Shown: positions 13,828 through 23,598, counted from the stretch's first letter. The stretch: DNA of 24,785 bases from Bacteroidales bacterium UBA5515 (GCA_002423895.1 DIOL01000020.1:1-24785); one strand, 5' to 3'. Translations and numbers: made by a program. The notes: generated by a model from the letters alone, not told the origin.

Positions 13828-15090
13828 ATGAAAAAGACTTTATTTCTTATTATTACTTTATTGTTTAGTACTTATGCATTTTCATTGCATATACTTATTC
13901 CTATGGATGAAACTCAAAAGAATCACCTAAAGGCTTATGGTGTTGCTTATTGGGTTTTGGCTCAAGATGCAGAGGTAAGTTGGCTTTTGAATTATAGGGG
14001 AGGAGCTTTTTTAATAAAGCATGATGATAAGATTGAAAGGCAGTGTAAGTTAAGAGGTGTAACTTATAATAATATTGCAGATGTTCAAGCAGGGCAAATT
14101 GTTAGTGAGATTGCAGAGCCAGAAGTGAATATGGATGTTGTAAAACTTCAGAAAGCTCCAAAGATTGCAGTCTATTCTCCAAAAAACAAACTTCCTTGGG
14201 ATGATGCAGTAACTCTTGTGTTAACTTATGCTGAAATACCTTATGATGTAATTTATGATGATGAAATTCTTAAAGGAGTGCTTCCAATTTACGATTGGTT
14301 ACACCTTCATCATGAAGACTTCACTGGGCAATATGGCAAGTTTTGGGCAAATTATCGCAATCAAACTTGGTATATGGAAGACGTTAGAGCAAATGAAGAA
14401 ATGGCTTTAAAGCATGGTTTTAAGAAAGTTTCTCAATTAAAGTTAGCAGTAGCCAAAAAGATTAAAGAATTTGTTGCTGGAGGAGGTTTTATGTTTGCAA
14501 TGTGTTCTGCTCCTGATAGTTTTGATATAGCTTTGGCAGCAGAAGGAACAGATATTTGTGATGTAATGTTTGATGGAGATGCAATGGACCCAAATGCTCA
14601 ACAGAAATTAGACTATTCTAAGTGTTTTGCTTTTAGGAATTTCACTATTGAAACCAATCCATATAAATATGAAAAGTCAAATATTGATGTAACTCCACAA
14701 AGAGCAAGATTAGTGAATGAAAAGAATGATTTATTTGTTTTATTTGACTTTTCCGCAAAGTGGGATTGGATACCAACCATGCTAACACAAAACCACACTA
14801 AGATAATTAAAGGTTTTATGGGACAAAGCACAGCATTTAATAAGAGTTTGTTAAAACCAAATGTAATTGTTTTGGGAGAGAATAAATCAATTGATGAAGT
14901 TAGATATATTCATGGAACATTAGCAAAAGGCACTTGGACTTTTCTTTCAGGACATGACCCAGAAGACTACCAGCATTATGTTGGTGACCCAGTAACTGAT
15001 TTAAGTTTATTCCCTAATTCAGCAGGATATCGTTTAATTCTAAATAATATCCTTTTCCCAGCTGCAAAAAAAGAAAAACAAAAGACCTAA
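13828..15090 (+). CDS. Conserved exported Bacteroidota protein (often labelled 'asparagine synthetase B')
   Basis: A 420-residue protein with a signal peptide over about residues 1-19 (ending TYAFS, followed by LHILIPMDETQ). I recall homologues in Bacteroidota carrying the name 'asparagine synthetase B', but I see neither the N-terminal catalytic cysteine expected of that enzyme's glutaminase domain nor its ATP-pyrophosphatase motif, so the name is doubtful. The sequence has an alpha/beta pattern: PKIAVYSPKNKLPWDDAVTLVL, then a GGGFMFAMCSAPDSFD segment resembling the nucleophile-elbow region of ThuA/class I amidotransferase-like folds, and later a GTWTFLSGHDPEDYQHYVGDP block. A periplasmic hydrolase-like or binding role is possible. 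ATG 13828 is chosen over an in-frame TTG at 13819. It follows dnaB closely. Confidence 0.75.
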   Translation: MKKTLFLIITLLFSTYAFSLHILIPMDETQKNHLKAYGVAYWVLAQDAEVSWLLNYRGGAFLIKHDDKIERQCKLRGVTYNNIADVQAGQIVSEIAEPEVNMDVVKLQKAPKIAVYSPKNKLPWDDAVTLVLTYAEIPYDVIYDDEILKGVLPIYDWLHLHHEDFTGQYGKFWANYRNQTWYMEDVRANEEMALKHGFKKVSQLKLAVAKKIKEFVAGGGFMFAMCSAPDSFDIALAAEGTDICDVMFDGDAMDPNAQQKLDYSKCFAFRNFTIETNPYKYEKSNIDVTPQRARLVNEKNDLFVLFDFSAKWDWIPTMLTQNHTKIIKGFMGQSTAFNKSLLKPNVIVLGENKSIDEVRYIHGTLAKGTWTFLSGHDPEDYQHYVGDPVTDLSLFPNSAGYRLILNNILFPAAKKEKQKT

Positions 15091-15119
15091 AAAGACTACT
15101 TTAAGCTGTATTATATATT

Positions 15120-15632
15120 ATGAATCTTACAGAAGAAGACAGAACCAAGATAAAGAAGAAAATTAGAAATAATTCTTTCTATTCTGTGATAATTATAATT
15201 ATTTGTATTCTCATTAATATTGGGAATTTAATGGATTTTCAAGAGGATTCAAATATAATTAATACTTCATTAGATCATGTATTAATAATTATTAACTTAG
15301 TATTAGTTTTATCCGCATTTATCTTATTTTATTTTCTTAATAGAAAATTATATCTTGACTTACAATCAAACAATAAGATATATGTAGAAAAAATTATTCA
15401 AAAGAAAATCTTTGAAAATAAATGCGATGTTGCTTCTGGTTATAAAACCAACATAGGTACTCCAGATGCTTATTTACCAAAATCAATTAATTTCTCTTCA
15501 AATTTTTATTTCGTTATAGATGATACTGTTTATAACGTTTCAGAGTTTGATTTCTATAATTTCGAAGAAAATAAAAGCATCAAATTCTTTTATTCAGATC
15601 ATAGTAAGGTATTCCTTGGCTTTGGTAAGTAA
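15120..15632 (+). CDS. Small membrane protein with two transmembrane helices, unknown
   Basis: A 170-residue protein I cannot assign. Residues 1-18 are charged (EEDRTKIKKKIR), then come two hydrophobic helices at about 21-39 and 53-72, and a C-terminal hydrophilic domain of about 95 residues with beta-prone segments (FYFVIDDTVYNVSEFDFYNF, IKFFYSDHSKVFLGFGK). The last part resembles small DUF3592-like or PH-like membrane-associated domains in pattern, without a recognisable motif. It starts 29 nt after the exported protein's gene and could be the last member of the dnaB transcript. It converges with the next gene, only 4 nt apart. Confidence 0.7.
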   Translation: MNLTEEDRTKIKKKIRNNSFYSVIIIIICILINIGNLMDFQEDSNIINTSLDHVLIIINLVLVLSAFILFYFLNRKLYLDLQSNNKIYVEKIIQKKIFENKCDVASGYKTNIGTPDAYLPKSINFSSNFYFVIDDTVYNVSEFDFYNFEENKSIKFFYSDHSKVFLGFGK

Positions 15633-15636
15633 GAAT

Positions 15637-16287
15637 TTAATGCGGAGTAATAAACATTGTGTTTTTTTTGACTTTAAATTTTGAATTATTGAATTCATAA
15701 GCTATTCCATTAATTCTGCATTTAAAATATAAAGTTAAATGTTTTACATCTTTAATCTTTCTGTTTGTCATAAATTCGAGATAATAACTTTTTTTAATAA
15801 ATTTGCGTTCACGCCAAAATTCTTCAGAGGCAGCTTCAATTGAGTCTTTTCTTTCAAGAGATTGTAAAAAAGGAGTGATTTGTTTAAAGTCATTGATAAA
15901 ATAATTATGAATATAAACAAATTTAATTGTGTCATTTTTCTCACTATCAATTAATATGAATTTATCTATTTCAATTTTAGGAACAGGTATATATTTTTTG
16001 TTTTCTTTTATGTTAATTGATAATGATAAGCCAATTGAATCATAATCTAAAGCATTATATCTGGAAGAATTTGATATTGGTTCTAAATTAATGCAAATAT
16101 GCATATTTGTATCCTTAGAAATATCATTATATGAAGTGAGATTTTCTGCTTCTTTATTTTCATCAACTATTACCCATGTAGGTAATGATGAGTAGTAAAT
16201 ATAATAGCTTATTGGAATTATTAATCCCAAAATAACTAATAAAATAGTCAATATTATTATTAATCTTTTTGATTTATTAACCTTCAT
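15637..16287 (-). CDS. Membrane-anchored extracytoplasmic protein, unknown
   Basis: A 216-residue protein of unknown family. A basic start (MKVNKSKR) precedes one hydrophobic helix (about 9-32), then a periplasmic domain of about 180 residues rich in beta-prone and charged segments (for example DTIKFVYIHNYFINDFKQIT and DVKHLTLYFKCRINGIAYEF). This is a signal-anchor type II topology. There are no catalytic motifs. It starts 36 nt downstream of the large T9SS gene on the same strand, but the strong palindrome between them suggests it is mostly transcribed separately or by read-through. Confidence 0.7.
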   Translation of the reverse strand: MKVNKSKRLIIILTILLVILGLIIPISYYIYYSSLPTWVIVDENKEAENLTSYNDISKDTNMHICINLEPISNSSRYNALDYDSIGLSLSINIKENKKYIPVPKIEIDKFILIDSEKNDTIKFVYIHNYFINDFKQITPFLQSLERKDSIEAASEEFWRERKFIKKSYYLEFMTNRKIKDVKHLTLYFKCRINGIAYEFNNSKFKVKKNTMFITPH

Positions 16288-16309
16288 TATAAATGAGTTA
16301 TATATAAAT

Positions 16310-16345
16310 AAAGAAACTAATCGTTAATTAACGATTAGCTTCTTT
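16310..16345 (-). terminator. 36-nt palindrome spanning the stop codon of the 935-residue T9SS gene
   Basis: The central 22 nt (16317-16338) are a perfect palindrome (CTAATCG...CGATTAG). After one mismatch the symmetry continues for 6 more pairs on each side (AAAGAA/TTCTTT). On the minus strand it covers the last codons and TAA (16326-16324), followed by TTTCTTTATTTATA. It is a plausible intrinsic terminator that begins inside the coding sequence. Confidence 0.6.
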
Positions 16346-19131
16346 GTTAAACTCTTTTCTGAATTTTTTACCTTAATATAGTAAATTCCTTTTGTTAGAT
16401 TACTTGCATCAATTTCAAGCTTATCTTGTCCCAAATTGTATTTATAAGTCTTCAAAACTCTTCCTTGAAGGTCATAAACCAAAACATCAGAATTACTGTT
16501 TAATCCCTTAATTTCAAGAATTGTTTTATCATTTGTTGGGTTTGGATATAAACTGGCTGTAAAATCATTATTGATTTCTTCATTCAATCCAATTAAGCTG
16601 CATTTTACATTAGAGAAATTGCTGTTGCATTCTTCTCCAAGAGCAAGAACCTTGTAGCAATAATTAGTTGTTATATCCAAATTTGGATCAATAAAGATTG
16701 GCTGATTAACTTGAGCAATAAAAACATCATCTCTAAAAATTTGATAGGAAATAGCAGTTCCATCCCAAGTTAATTCAATGTTATTTCCTTCAAAACTAAG
16801 GTTTAAATTTGTTGGTGCAGTAGGACTTTGAATAACATTAAGCGATGTATTTGTATCATAAACACAACCATATTCATCAGCAATACTTACATCTGCGTTG
16901 ATAACACCAGTAAATTCAAATGGAGGATTTATGATAGTGGAAAATGTATTTTGTGAACTAATATAAGGAGAATCCCAAATAATAGTGTCAACTTTTACTT
17001 GATTAGAATAATCCTCATTTCCAGAAGGATTTAATTCCAAATCCCATGAGAAAACATAACCATTATCAATACTCCAATCATCTGTAACAATAATTTTCCA
17101 TTCTCCATTTTTTGGGCATCCAATTAAATTTGCAAAACTTGTTTCTGGAATAAAATAATTAGATGTATCGGATTTATCAGTAGAATCACATGTTTGACAA
17201 TTCCAAGCAGGATTATTAATTGAAACTCCATAAACTTTATTGCAATTATTTATAAGAGTACTATGTGTATCAGTATATAAACTTGAAAAACAATAATTCC
17301 AACCTTCACCTGAATAACCAGGTATATTATCATATTGACCATGATTAATTCCTCCATAAGGAATTCCTAAATAGCTTCCTCCACCATTTTTACTTTTTAA
17401 TAACGCTTGTTGTCCATTAGGACATTGAAGAGTTATAATTAAATCACCAATAAAAGAATGTTCTAAATTAACACAACAAGAAATAATATCATTACTTGAA
17501 CCAATATTCTCTGTTGGGGAAAATCCAGAAATATTCAATGGTAACTCTAAGTTAATTGAACCAGTATATGGACCGTCTGGAATTTGTAATAATTGCTCAT
17601 CTATAAATACAGGTGAAAACTTAATTCCAACGGTATCTAAAACTAAAATATTATTATCATCATATCCTGCACTCAAATTGAAAGGTTGTCCGGAACAAAT
17701 GTTTGGAAGATATTCAATACTTTTAATTGGATTTTTAGAAACTCTAACAATTGTATTTATTGGATTTATGCTTGGACATCCTTTTGGAAATAGGTTTCTC
17801 AACGTAGTATCTTTTACAATTAAATCAACCTTATAAATTCCTACATCATTCCATTGATATGTTGTAGAAAAATTTTGGTATGATGTAGTATCTCCTCCAC
17901 CGTCTCCAAATGACCAGTAATAAACACAACCTGCTTGGCTTTGGTTATATAACTGACCATTTTCAGGGAATTGTGGTTTTGCAAATAAAATAACTCTGTC
18001 TCCTTCACAATAATCTATTACCCTGTATTGAATTGGAGTGCTGTGAGATGAATCAATTATATATTTGTAAGAATAAGAATTATAATTATTGTTTGCATCT
18101 ATTTTAGAATAAATAGTATCTAAATCAGCAACAGGTATCTGACATCTGTCAACACATGAAGCATAAATCTTAAATCCAGAAGATGATGCAGTTGGATTAG
18201 TATTAATACTAATTGTTATACATCCAGTACTATCATTAATATTTGAATAAACTGTTTTTCCATTTAGGAAAGTATTATTAAAAACAGTATATCCATCTAT
18301 AATGTGATAATTATTATTACTTTTCAATTGCATATTATCGCCATTTCCTAATGAAAATTCATCAAACCTTAGTGATATTCTTTTTGTGTGATTAGAATTA
18401 TCGGTAGGGCATACTTTAATTGAATAGGAATAATTATTACCATGATCTCCTATTTCTCCACCATCATCATAAATATACTCTCCGCAAGTATAGAAGGTTT
18501 TATTATTATTTAATGCATTTATATTTAGTGGTGCTGTTGTAAATAAATAATTAATATAAATATCAGAAAGCGTGTCTCCACATTTTGTTCGTACATAATA
18601 TATATATTGAGTATTGGGTTGTAAATTCTCAAATTTATAATAATTAGTATCAAGATTAACAAAAGTAAAAGGAAGATTGTTATCATTTATTTTATATGCT
18701 AATTCCCAATTGAAGAAAACAGAATCAAGTGGTATAAAGTTTAATTCAGCACTTGTAGAAGTAATATTAGTAATGTTTAATGAAATAGGAGTAAAACATC
18801 CTGAAATTGGGGTAAATATGTATTCAGAAAAAGGACTAAAATCGTTTCCGCAAATTGCCCTTACTTTTATATAATACACTATTCCTTGTGAAATACCTAC
18901 AAGAGTATAATATGGAGCAGTACTCCAATAAGAAGTTGTATTAGTAAAAGTAGAGTCATTAACTGAAACTTGAATTTCCCAATAATATTGAGTAGAATCT
19001 CCAGGAGTCCAAGATAAAGATAAACTGTTTGTGGTTAAATTTGAAAAGCTTAAATTTGTTGGTTGATTACATTGTGAAAATGACTCTAAGCCAATAAATG
19101 TAACGAATAAATAAAATAATAATTTCTTCAT
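16324..19131 (-). CDS. Large multidomain secreted protein (FN3, CUB-like, PKD, P domain) with T9SS sorting domain
   Basis: A 935-residue exported protein. The signal peptide ends near ESFSQ (residue 20). Domains in order: two fibronectin type III modules (about 22-108 and 113-199, each with a WTPGDS/FIPLDS-type strand and YYIKVRA or YYVRTKC); a CUB-like domain (about 215-325, GEYIYDDGG, CPTDN, GCITISI); a PKD module (about 380-455, CVYYWSFGDGGGD); a proprotein-convertase P-like domain (about 520-705, LEHSFIGDLIITLQCPNG to WKIIVTDDW); a third FN3 (about 775-850); and a type A T9SS domain (ASLYPNPTND, VLVYDLQGR, ASNLTKGIYYI, KKLIVN). There is no protease active site, so the P domain stands without a convertase. 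An adhesion or matrix-binding role is likely. The gene ends inside a palindrome. Confidence 0.85.
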   Translation of the reverse strand: MKKLLFYLFVTFIGLESFSQCNQPTNLSFSNLTTNSLSLSWTPGDSTQYYWEIQVSVNDSTFTNTTSYWSTAPYYTLVGISQGIVYYIKVRAICGNDFSPFSEYIFTPISGCFTPISLNITNITSTSAELNFIPLDSVFFNWELAYKINDNNLPFTFVNLDTNYYKFENLQPNTQYIYYVRTKCGDTLSDIYINYLFTTAPLNINALNNNKTFYTCGEYIYDDGGEIGDHGNNYSYSIKVCPTDNSNHTKRISLRFDEFSLGNGDNMQLKSNNNYHIIDGYTVFNNTFLNGKTVYSNINDSTGCITISINTNPTASSSGFKIYASCVDRCQIPVADLDTIYSKIDANNNYNSYSYKYIIDSSHSTPIQYRVIDYCEGDRVILFAKPQFPENGQLYNQSQAGCVYYWSFGDGGGDTTSYQNFSTTYQWNDVGIYKVDLIVKDTTLRNLFPKGCPSINPINTIVRVSKNPIKSIEYLPNICSGQPFNLSAGYDDNNILVLDTVGIKFSPVFIDEQLLQIPDGPYTGSINLELPLNISGFSPTENIGSSNDIISCCVNLEHSFIGDLIITLQCPNGQQALLKSKNGGGSYLGIPYGGINHGQYDNIPGYSGEGWNYCFSSLYTDTHSTLINNCNKVYGVSINNPAWNCQTCDSTDKSDTSNYFIPETSFANLIGCPKNGEWKIIVTDDWSIDNGYVFSWDLELNPSGNEDYSNQVKVDTIIWDSPYISSQNTFSTIINPPFEFTGVINADVSIADEYGCVYDTNTSLNVIQSPTAPTNLNLSFEGNNIELTWDGTAISYQIFRDDVFIAQVNQPIFIDPNLDITTNYCYKVLALGEECNSNFSNVKCSLIGLNEEINNDFTASLYPNPTNDKTILEIKGLNSNSDVLVYDLQGRVLKTYKYNLGQDKLEIDASNLTKGIYYIKVKNSEKSLTKKLIVN

Positions 19132-19311
19132 AGTATTTCAATTTTTGGTGTAAAAAAATATTTCATTGTCATATATTATATATAACATTCTTTTTTTCGA
19201 AAAAGTAAGTGAAATAAAAATATTTTTTTATTTTCCCTATTTTTTGTTTGCGTTTAAGTAATAAATGTAAAAATATTGTAATCAAAAATAAAAATAAGTC
19301 AATCATAATTG

Positions 19312-19332
19312 AAAATATACTTGATATATTTT
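19312..19332 (-). terminator. AT-only hairpin after the MFS gene (weak terminator candidate)
   Basis: AAAATATA (19312-19319) pairs exactly with TATATTTT (19325-19332) around a 5-nt loop, 8 nt past the MFS stop codon. All pairs are A-T, so strength is doubtful. Confidence 0.25.
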
Positions 19333-19340
19333 TAATTAAA

Positions 19341-20555
19341 CTAAACTTTTTTAGGATAATTCAATTTATTTGTTTTCTTCCTTTTTATTGCAATTGTAAA
19401 ACCAATCATTAATAAAGCAGCAATAATAGCCATAATTGCTCCAAAGTAGAAAGGTGCTTGTGAATTAACATTATCATAAAGTTTTCCAGCTATAAAACTT
19501 GCTGGTAAAAGTGCAATACCTAAAATTGCATGATAAAGTCCAAATCCAGTGCCTTTTAAATCTTTGCTTACAATATCAGAAACCATTGCCTTTTGACTTG
19601 TATCAACCAAAGCACTGTAAAGTCCATAAAGAATAAATAGGAAAACAAAAATTTTAATATTGTTGAAAGCACCAAAACAAATATAAACTATTGCATAAAC
19701 AATAAAACCTGCAATCATAAGTTTGCTTCTTCCAATTCTGTCTGAAAGTTTACCAATTGGTATTGCAAGAAAAACACTTACTGTATTAAATATCATAAAA
19801 ATAAATGGAACATATGCCTTATCAATCCCAGTTTCGTAAGTTTTAATAAGTAAAAGTGTATCAGTTGAGTTACCTAATGAGAATATGAAAACAATAAACA
19901 AGAAAAAGTAAAATCTTTTTGGAATATTTTTAATTGAAACCTTCGTTTTTTGTTCCTTGTTTTCAAATTGTTCTGTTTTAGGTTCTTTAATAAAGAATAT
20001 TATTGTAAGTACTCCAATAATGGCTGGAATTGTAGCTAATAGGAATATATTACTATAATTAACAGGTAGATATTTTAAAAGTAAAAAAGCAATCAATGGA
20101 CCAATAATAGCACCACTATTATCCATTGCTTTATGAAAACCAAAGCTTTTGCCCATTTCATTTTTATGAGTTGAAGCAGAAACTAAACTGTCTCTTGGAG
20201 CAGTACGAATTCCTTTCCCAATCCTTTCAGTAAATCGCAGATATAGAACTTGAACTGGAAATTTTACAAAAGCATAAACAGGAGTAACAATTGCACTTAA
20301 ACCATAACCAATTATCATAAATGGTTTTTTCTTTCCAATCTTATCGCTCCAAAGACCAGAAATTGCTTTAAGAAGGGATGCGGTGCTTTCTGCAATACCT
20401 TCAATTAGAGAAATTGTAGTTTTAGAAGAGCCCATTGAAAGAAGAAAAAGAGGCATAACACTATAAATCATCTTTGAAGATGTGTCAGTGAAAAAGCTTG
20501 TTAATCCAGTGAAAAATACATTTCTTTCTAACCCTAAAATCTTTTTCCTCTTCAT
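19341..20555 (-). CDS. Major facilitator superfamily transporter
   Basis: A 404-residue inner-membrane transporter with about 12 hydrophobic helices. The loop after helix 2, GLWSDKIGKKKPF, is an MFS motif A, and the equivalent half-repeat loop GKLSDRIGRSKL lies after helix 8. Between helices 4 and 5 comes RIGKGIRTAPRDSLVSAS, typical of a Bacteroidota and proteobacterial MFS subgroup often annotated as drug or sugar efflux/uptake carriers. It lies 43 nt downstream of the GH92 mannosidase on the same strand and was probably acquired as part of that cluster. Import of released mannose or oligosaccharide is a reasonable guess, but substrate and direction cannot be read from the sequence. Confidence 0.85.
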   Translation of the reverse strand: MKRKKILGLERNVFFTGLTSFFTDTSSKMIYSVMPLFLLSMGSSKTTISLIEGIAESTASLLKAISGLWSDKIGKKKPFMIIGYGLSAIVTPVYAFVKFPVQVLYLRFTERIGKGIRTAPRDSLVSASTHKNEMGKSFGFHKAMDNSGAIIGPLIAFLLLKYLPVNYSNIFLLATIPAIIGVLTIIFFIKEPKTEQFENKEQKTKVSIKNIPKRFYFFLFIVFIFSLGNSTDTLLLIKTYETGIDKAYVPFIFMIFNTVSVFLAIPIGKLSDRIGRSKLMIAGFIVYAIVYICFGAFNNIKIFVFLFILYGLYSALVDTSQKAMVSDIVSKDLKGTGFGLYHAILGIALLPASFIAGKLYDNVNSQAPFYFGAIMAIIAALLMIGFTIAIKRKKTNKLNYPKKV

Positions 20556-20598
20556 TAGTTAGTAGTTTTAAATCAGAGTTGAATAAATGATAAAATAA

Positions 20599-23553
20599 TT
20601 ATTCAATCATTATTTCATCAATAAATATCCAAGCTTTTTCGCCTTTTGCAATATGCCAATCAGGAATAGGTCCTATGTTAATGGCTTCAACTTTAATATA
20701 TCGAGCTGAAAATGGAGTTGTATTGTAGAAAGTGTGAGTTATTGTTGTTGGTTCTGTTTCGTGAATTGGAGTTGGAACAGTTTCTAAAAGAGTAAAGTTT
20801 TCTCCATCATCAGAAATATAGTAGTTTACTTCTTTTGGTAGGAATATCCATGATTTAATATCTTGAATGAAATTACCTCCCACATGAGTAAGGTTTTGTT
20901 TTTCTCCCAAATCAACTATTGCAACAAAGTTTTCTCCATAATATCCTTGCCATTTACTTAAACGCCATTTGTTTCCTCCTCTGATTTGGTCTATTAAACA
21001 ATCAGCACCTCCTCCAGTGTATTGAGGGTTAGGTTGAGAAATTAGTTTCACTTTTCTACCTGCAGGAATTTTATTGAATCTCATACTAATAGGAATGCTT
21101 TCAACATTCTCTTCAGTGGTATTTACTGCTGTAATTTTTACAGTTTCGTCAATCTTAATGTTTCTTCTCTTATAATCATTGTCTCCAAAATGAACTAATT
21201 TTCTTCCGTCGTCATAGTCAAGTGTAGGCATGATTATATTCCCATTAATAGAATTTACATATAATTGTTTTGTATCAGTGAAAGTTTGGGTTCCTTCATA
21301 TTCAAAGTATGGAACAATTGCAATTTGATTATCTTTAATTTCACTGTTTGGACGATTAGCTTCTTTCTTACCAAATTTTTTATTAGGTTTTGAATCCATT
21401 TCAAAATCAATAACTCCACCATTCATAATATCGAAATGATTTAAGTAAGAGTTCTTATATTTCTTGCCATTAAATTCAATAGACTTAACATACATTTCTT
21501 TTTCCTTTTGAGGAGCATTAATCACAAAAGTTTTTCCACTTTCCAATCTAATGGTTGCTTTTGAGAAAAGAGGAGAGCCAATAACATATTCATTTGAGCC
21601 AGGACAAACTGGATAAAAACCTAAAGAACTCATAATATACCATGCAGACATTTGACCTGCATCATCATTTCCACAAATACCATCTGGTTTGTCAGTATAA
21701 AGAGTTGTTAAAATACGTCTTACCAATTCTTGAGTTTTCCATGCTTCACCTGCATAAGTATAGAGATATGCCATATGATGAGAAGGTTCATTTCCATGTG
21801 CATACTGTCCAATCAAACCTGTAACATCGGCTTGGTTACGTCCTGTTGGTTTTTCTTTTGAGTTAAAGCAATCATCCAAAAGTTTGGTAAATGCTTCATC
21901 AGAGCCAACAAGTTTAATAAATCCCTTAACATCTTGAGGAAAATAGAAACCATATTGCCATCCATTGCCTTCGGTGTAATTAATATCTATTTGTTTTGGA
22001 TCAAAATCAGAAGTAAACTTGCCATTAATTTTAGGTTGAATAAATTTATTCTTAGGATTAAATAAATTCTTGTAGTTTTGAGCTTTCTTAATAAACTCTT
22101 CATATATATAATTTTCGTTCCTTTGTTTTGCAACTTGAGCAACGCACCACATATTATATGAATACTCTAAGGTTTTTGAAACACTTTCATGTTCTAATTC
22201 TGAAGAAATATATCCATATTCATCAAAAAGGTCTAATCCAAAGAGTTCAGGATTATATACTCCTCTTTTCTCAAGGTTTTTAATTCTTCTTGTACTGCTT
22301 GCATTATTCATCATGGCTTGCAAAGTCAACTTTTCATCTCCTCTAATACCTTTCATATAAGCATCTGCAATCATAGAAATTCCATGAAAACCAATCATAC
22401 AATAAGTTTCGTAACTTGATAATTCCCAAACAGGAAGAATTCCACTTTGATTGTACATATCCAAAGCGGTATTAACAAAATCTTTAGTTCGTTTTTGATC
22501 AATAATTGTTAAAAGAGGGTGAAGAGTTCGATAAGTATCCCAAAGTGAAAATACTGTATAACGATTATATTTTTCAGCTTTATGAATTTTTCTATCCATT
22601 CCAAGATATTGTCCATCAACATCAGAATAAAGGTTTGGAGAAAGCATTGAATGATACATAGCTGTATAGAAAGTACGTTGTTGTTCTAAAGTTCCACCTT
22701 CAATATCAATTTTGTTTAATTCTTTTTCCCAAAGTTGATTTGCAATTTGCTTTGCATCATCAAATCCTTTTGCTTTTTCAGCTCTGAGATTTCTTAAAGC
22801 ACCTTCTGAACTTACAGAAGATAAAGAAACTACAATATCTAATTTTGTATCTTCCATATTATTTACTCCAAAAGAAACAAAAAGTTGTGCTTTTGCAGAA
22901 TCATAATCAATAGAAATAATTGGTTCGGAGAAAGAAGCAGCAAAATAAATTATCTGATCTTCATTCCAAGCCTTTGAACGACGCATACCAACTATAGTTT
23001 TATCATCAATTTTTTCCCAAGAAGAAGCAAGTAATTGATCTCTATGTTTTAAATCAATCAAAAGATTTCTTTCTCTATCTTTTCCGTGAAAATTATAACG
23101 ATGATAGCCTGCTCTTTCAGTTGCAGTAAGTTCAACAAAGATAGGAGAGTTAGAAAGCATTACAGAATAATAACCTGCATTTGCTTTTTCATCTTTATGC
23201 GAAAAAACTTCTGCAAAACTATTTGCTTCTTTTCCTTTGGTAGTAGGCATAAAAAGAATATCCCCATAGTCAGAACATCCAGTTCCAGAAAGATGAGTAT
23301 GAGAAAATCCATAAATAACAGAGTCTGAATAGTGATAAGCACTACAGCCATCCCATCCATCCAAACGAGTATCTGGACTTAATTGCACCATACCAAAAGG
23401 AGCTATGGCACCAGGGTACGTGTGACCATGAAAAGCCGTTCCAATAAAAGGATCAACCAAATCAACCTTACTCTTATAATGTAAATTGTTTTGAGCAAAT
23501 AGGCTTACGCTAACTAAACCTAATAAACCAAATAATAAACTTCTCTTTTTCAT
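20599..23553 (-). CDS. GH92 family alpha-mannosidase, secreted, with C-terminal discoidin-like domain
   Basis: A calcium-dependent exo-alpha-mannosidase family acting on N-glycans and mannans (family knowledge). The 984-residue protein has a signal peptide (about residues 1-20, ending LFAQ), then the GH92 N-terminal beta domain opening VDPFIGTAFHGHTYPGA and FGMVQLSPDTR. The (alpha/alpha)6 catalytic domain follows, with YRTLHPLLTI and the family hallmark GNDDAGQMSAWY (about 626-637), which carries active-site carboxylates. After a beta region, about 850-984 looks like a carbohydrate-binding F5/8 type C domain (GGNFIQDIKSWIFLPKEVNY, SARYIKVEAINIG). All hallmark segments are present. It lies between the four-helix-bundle unit and the MFS gene. 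Confidence 0.93.
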   Translation of the reverse strand: MKKRSLLFGLLGLVSVSLFAQNNLHYKSKVDLVDPFIGTAFHGHTYPGAIAPFGMVQLSPDTRLDGWDGCSAYHYSDSVIYGFSHTHLSGTGCSDYGDILFMPTTKGKEANSFAEVFSHKDEKANAGYYSVMLSNSPIFVELTATERAGYHRYNFHGKDRERNLLIDLKHRDQLLASSWEKIDDKTIVGMRRSKAWNEDQIIYFAASFSEPIISIDYDSAKAQLFVSFGVNNMEDTKLDIVVSLSSVSSEGALRNLRAEKAKGFDDAKQIANQLWEKELNKIDIEGGTLEQQRTFYTAMYHSMLSPNLYSDVDGQYLGMDRKIHKAEKYNRYTVFSLWDTYRTLHPLLTIIDQKRTKDFVNTALDMYNQSGILPVWELSSYETYCMIGFHGISMIADAYMKGIRGDEKLTLQAMMNNASSTRRIKNLEKRGVYNPELFGLDLFDEYGYISSELEHESVSKTLEYSYNMWCVAQVAKQRNENYIYEEFIKKAQNYKNLFNPKNKFIQPKINGKFTSDFDPKQIDINYTEGNGWQYGFYFPQDVKGFIKLVGSDEAFTKLLDDCFNSKEKPTGRNQADVTGLIGQYAHGNEPSHHMAYLYTYAGEAWKTQELVRRILTTLYTDKPDGICGNDDAGQMSAWYIMSSLGFYPVCPGSNEYVIGSPLFSKATIRLESGKTFVINAPQKEKEMYVKSIEFNGKKYKNSYLNHFDIMNGGVIDFEMDSKPNKKFGKKEANRPNSEIKDNQIAIVPYFEYEGTQTFTDTKQLYVNSINGNIIMPTLDYDDGRKLVHFGDNDYKRRNIKIDETVKITAVNTTEENVESIPISMRFNKIPAGRKVKLISQPNPQYTGGGADCLIDQIRGGNKWRLSKWQGYYGENFVAIVDLGEKQNLTHVGGNFIQDIKSWIFLPKEVNYYISDDGENFTLLETVPTPIHETEPTTITHTFYNTTPFSARYIKVEAINIGPIPDWHIAKGEKAWIFIDEIMIE

Positions 23554-23598
23554 ATTTATTGATAATATTTTCTTTTTTTATTGTGTTTAAAATATAAG

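Noticed and set aside
15640..15650. TGCGGAGT near 15640 as a fourth leader copy
   Set aside because: It is the reverse of the last codons of the 15637-16287 gene. The partner arm and CTGAC are absent.
20579..20606. TTGAATAA/TTATTCAA inverted repeat between GH92 and MFS as a terminator
   Set aside because: It is AT-rich with a 12-nt loop and no U-run, and the flanking genes look co-transcribed. It may be chance.
23086..23360. Two opposite-strand or alternative frames inside the GH92 gene
   Set aside because: They lie over conserved GH92 coding sequence, so they are shadows.
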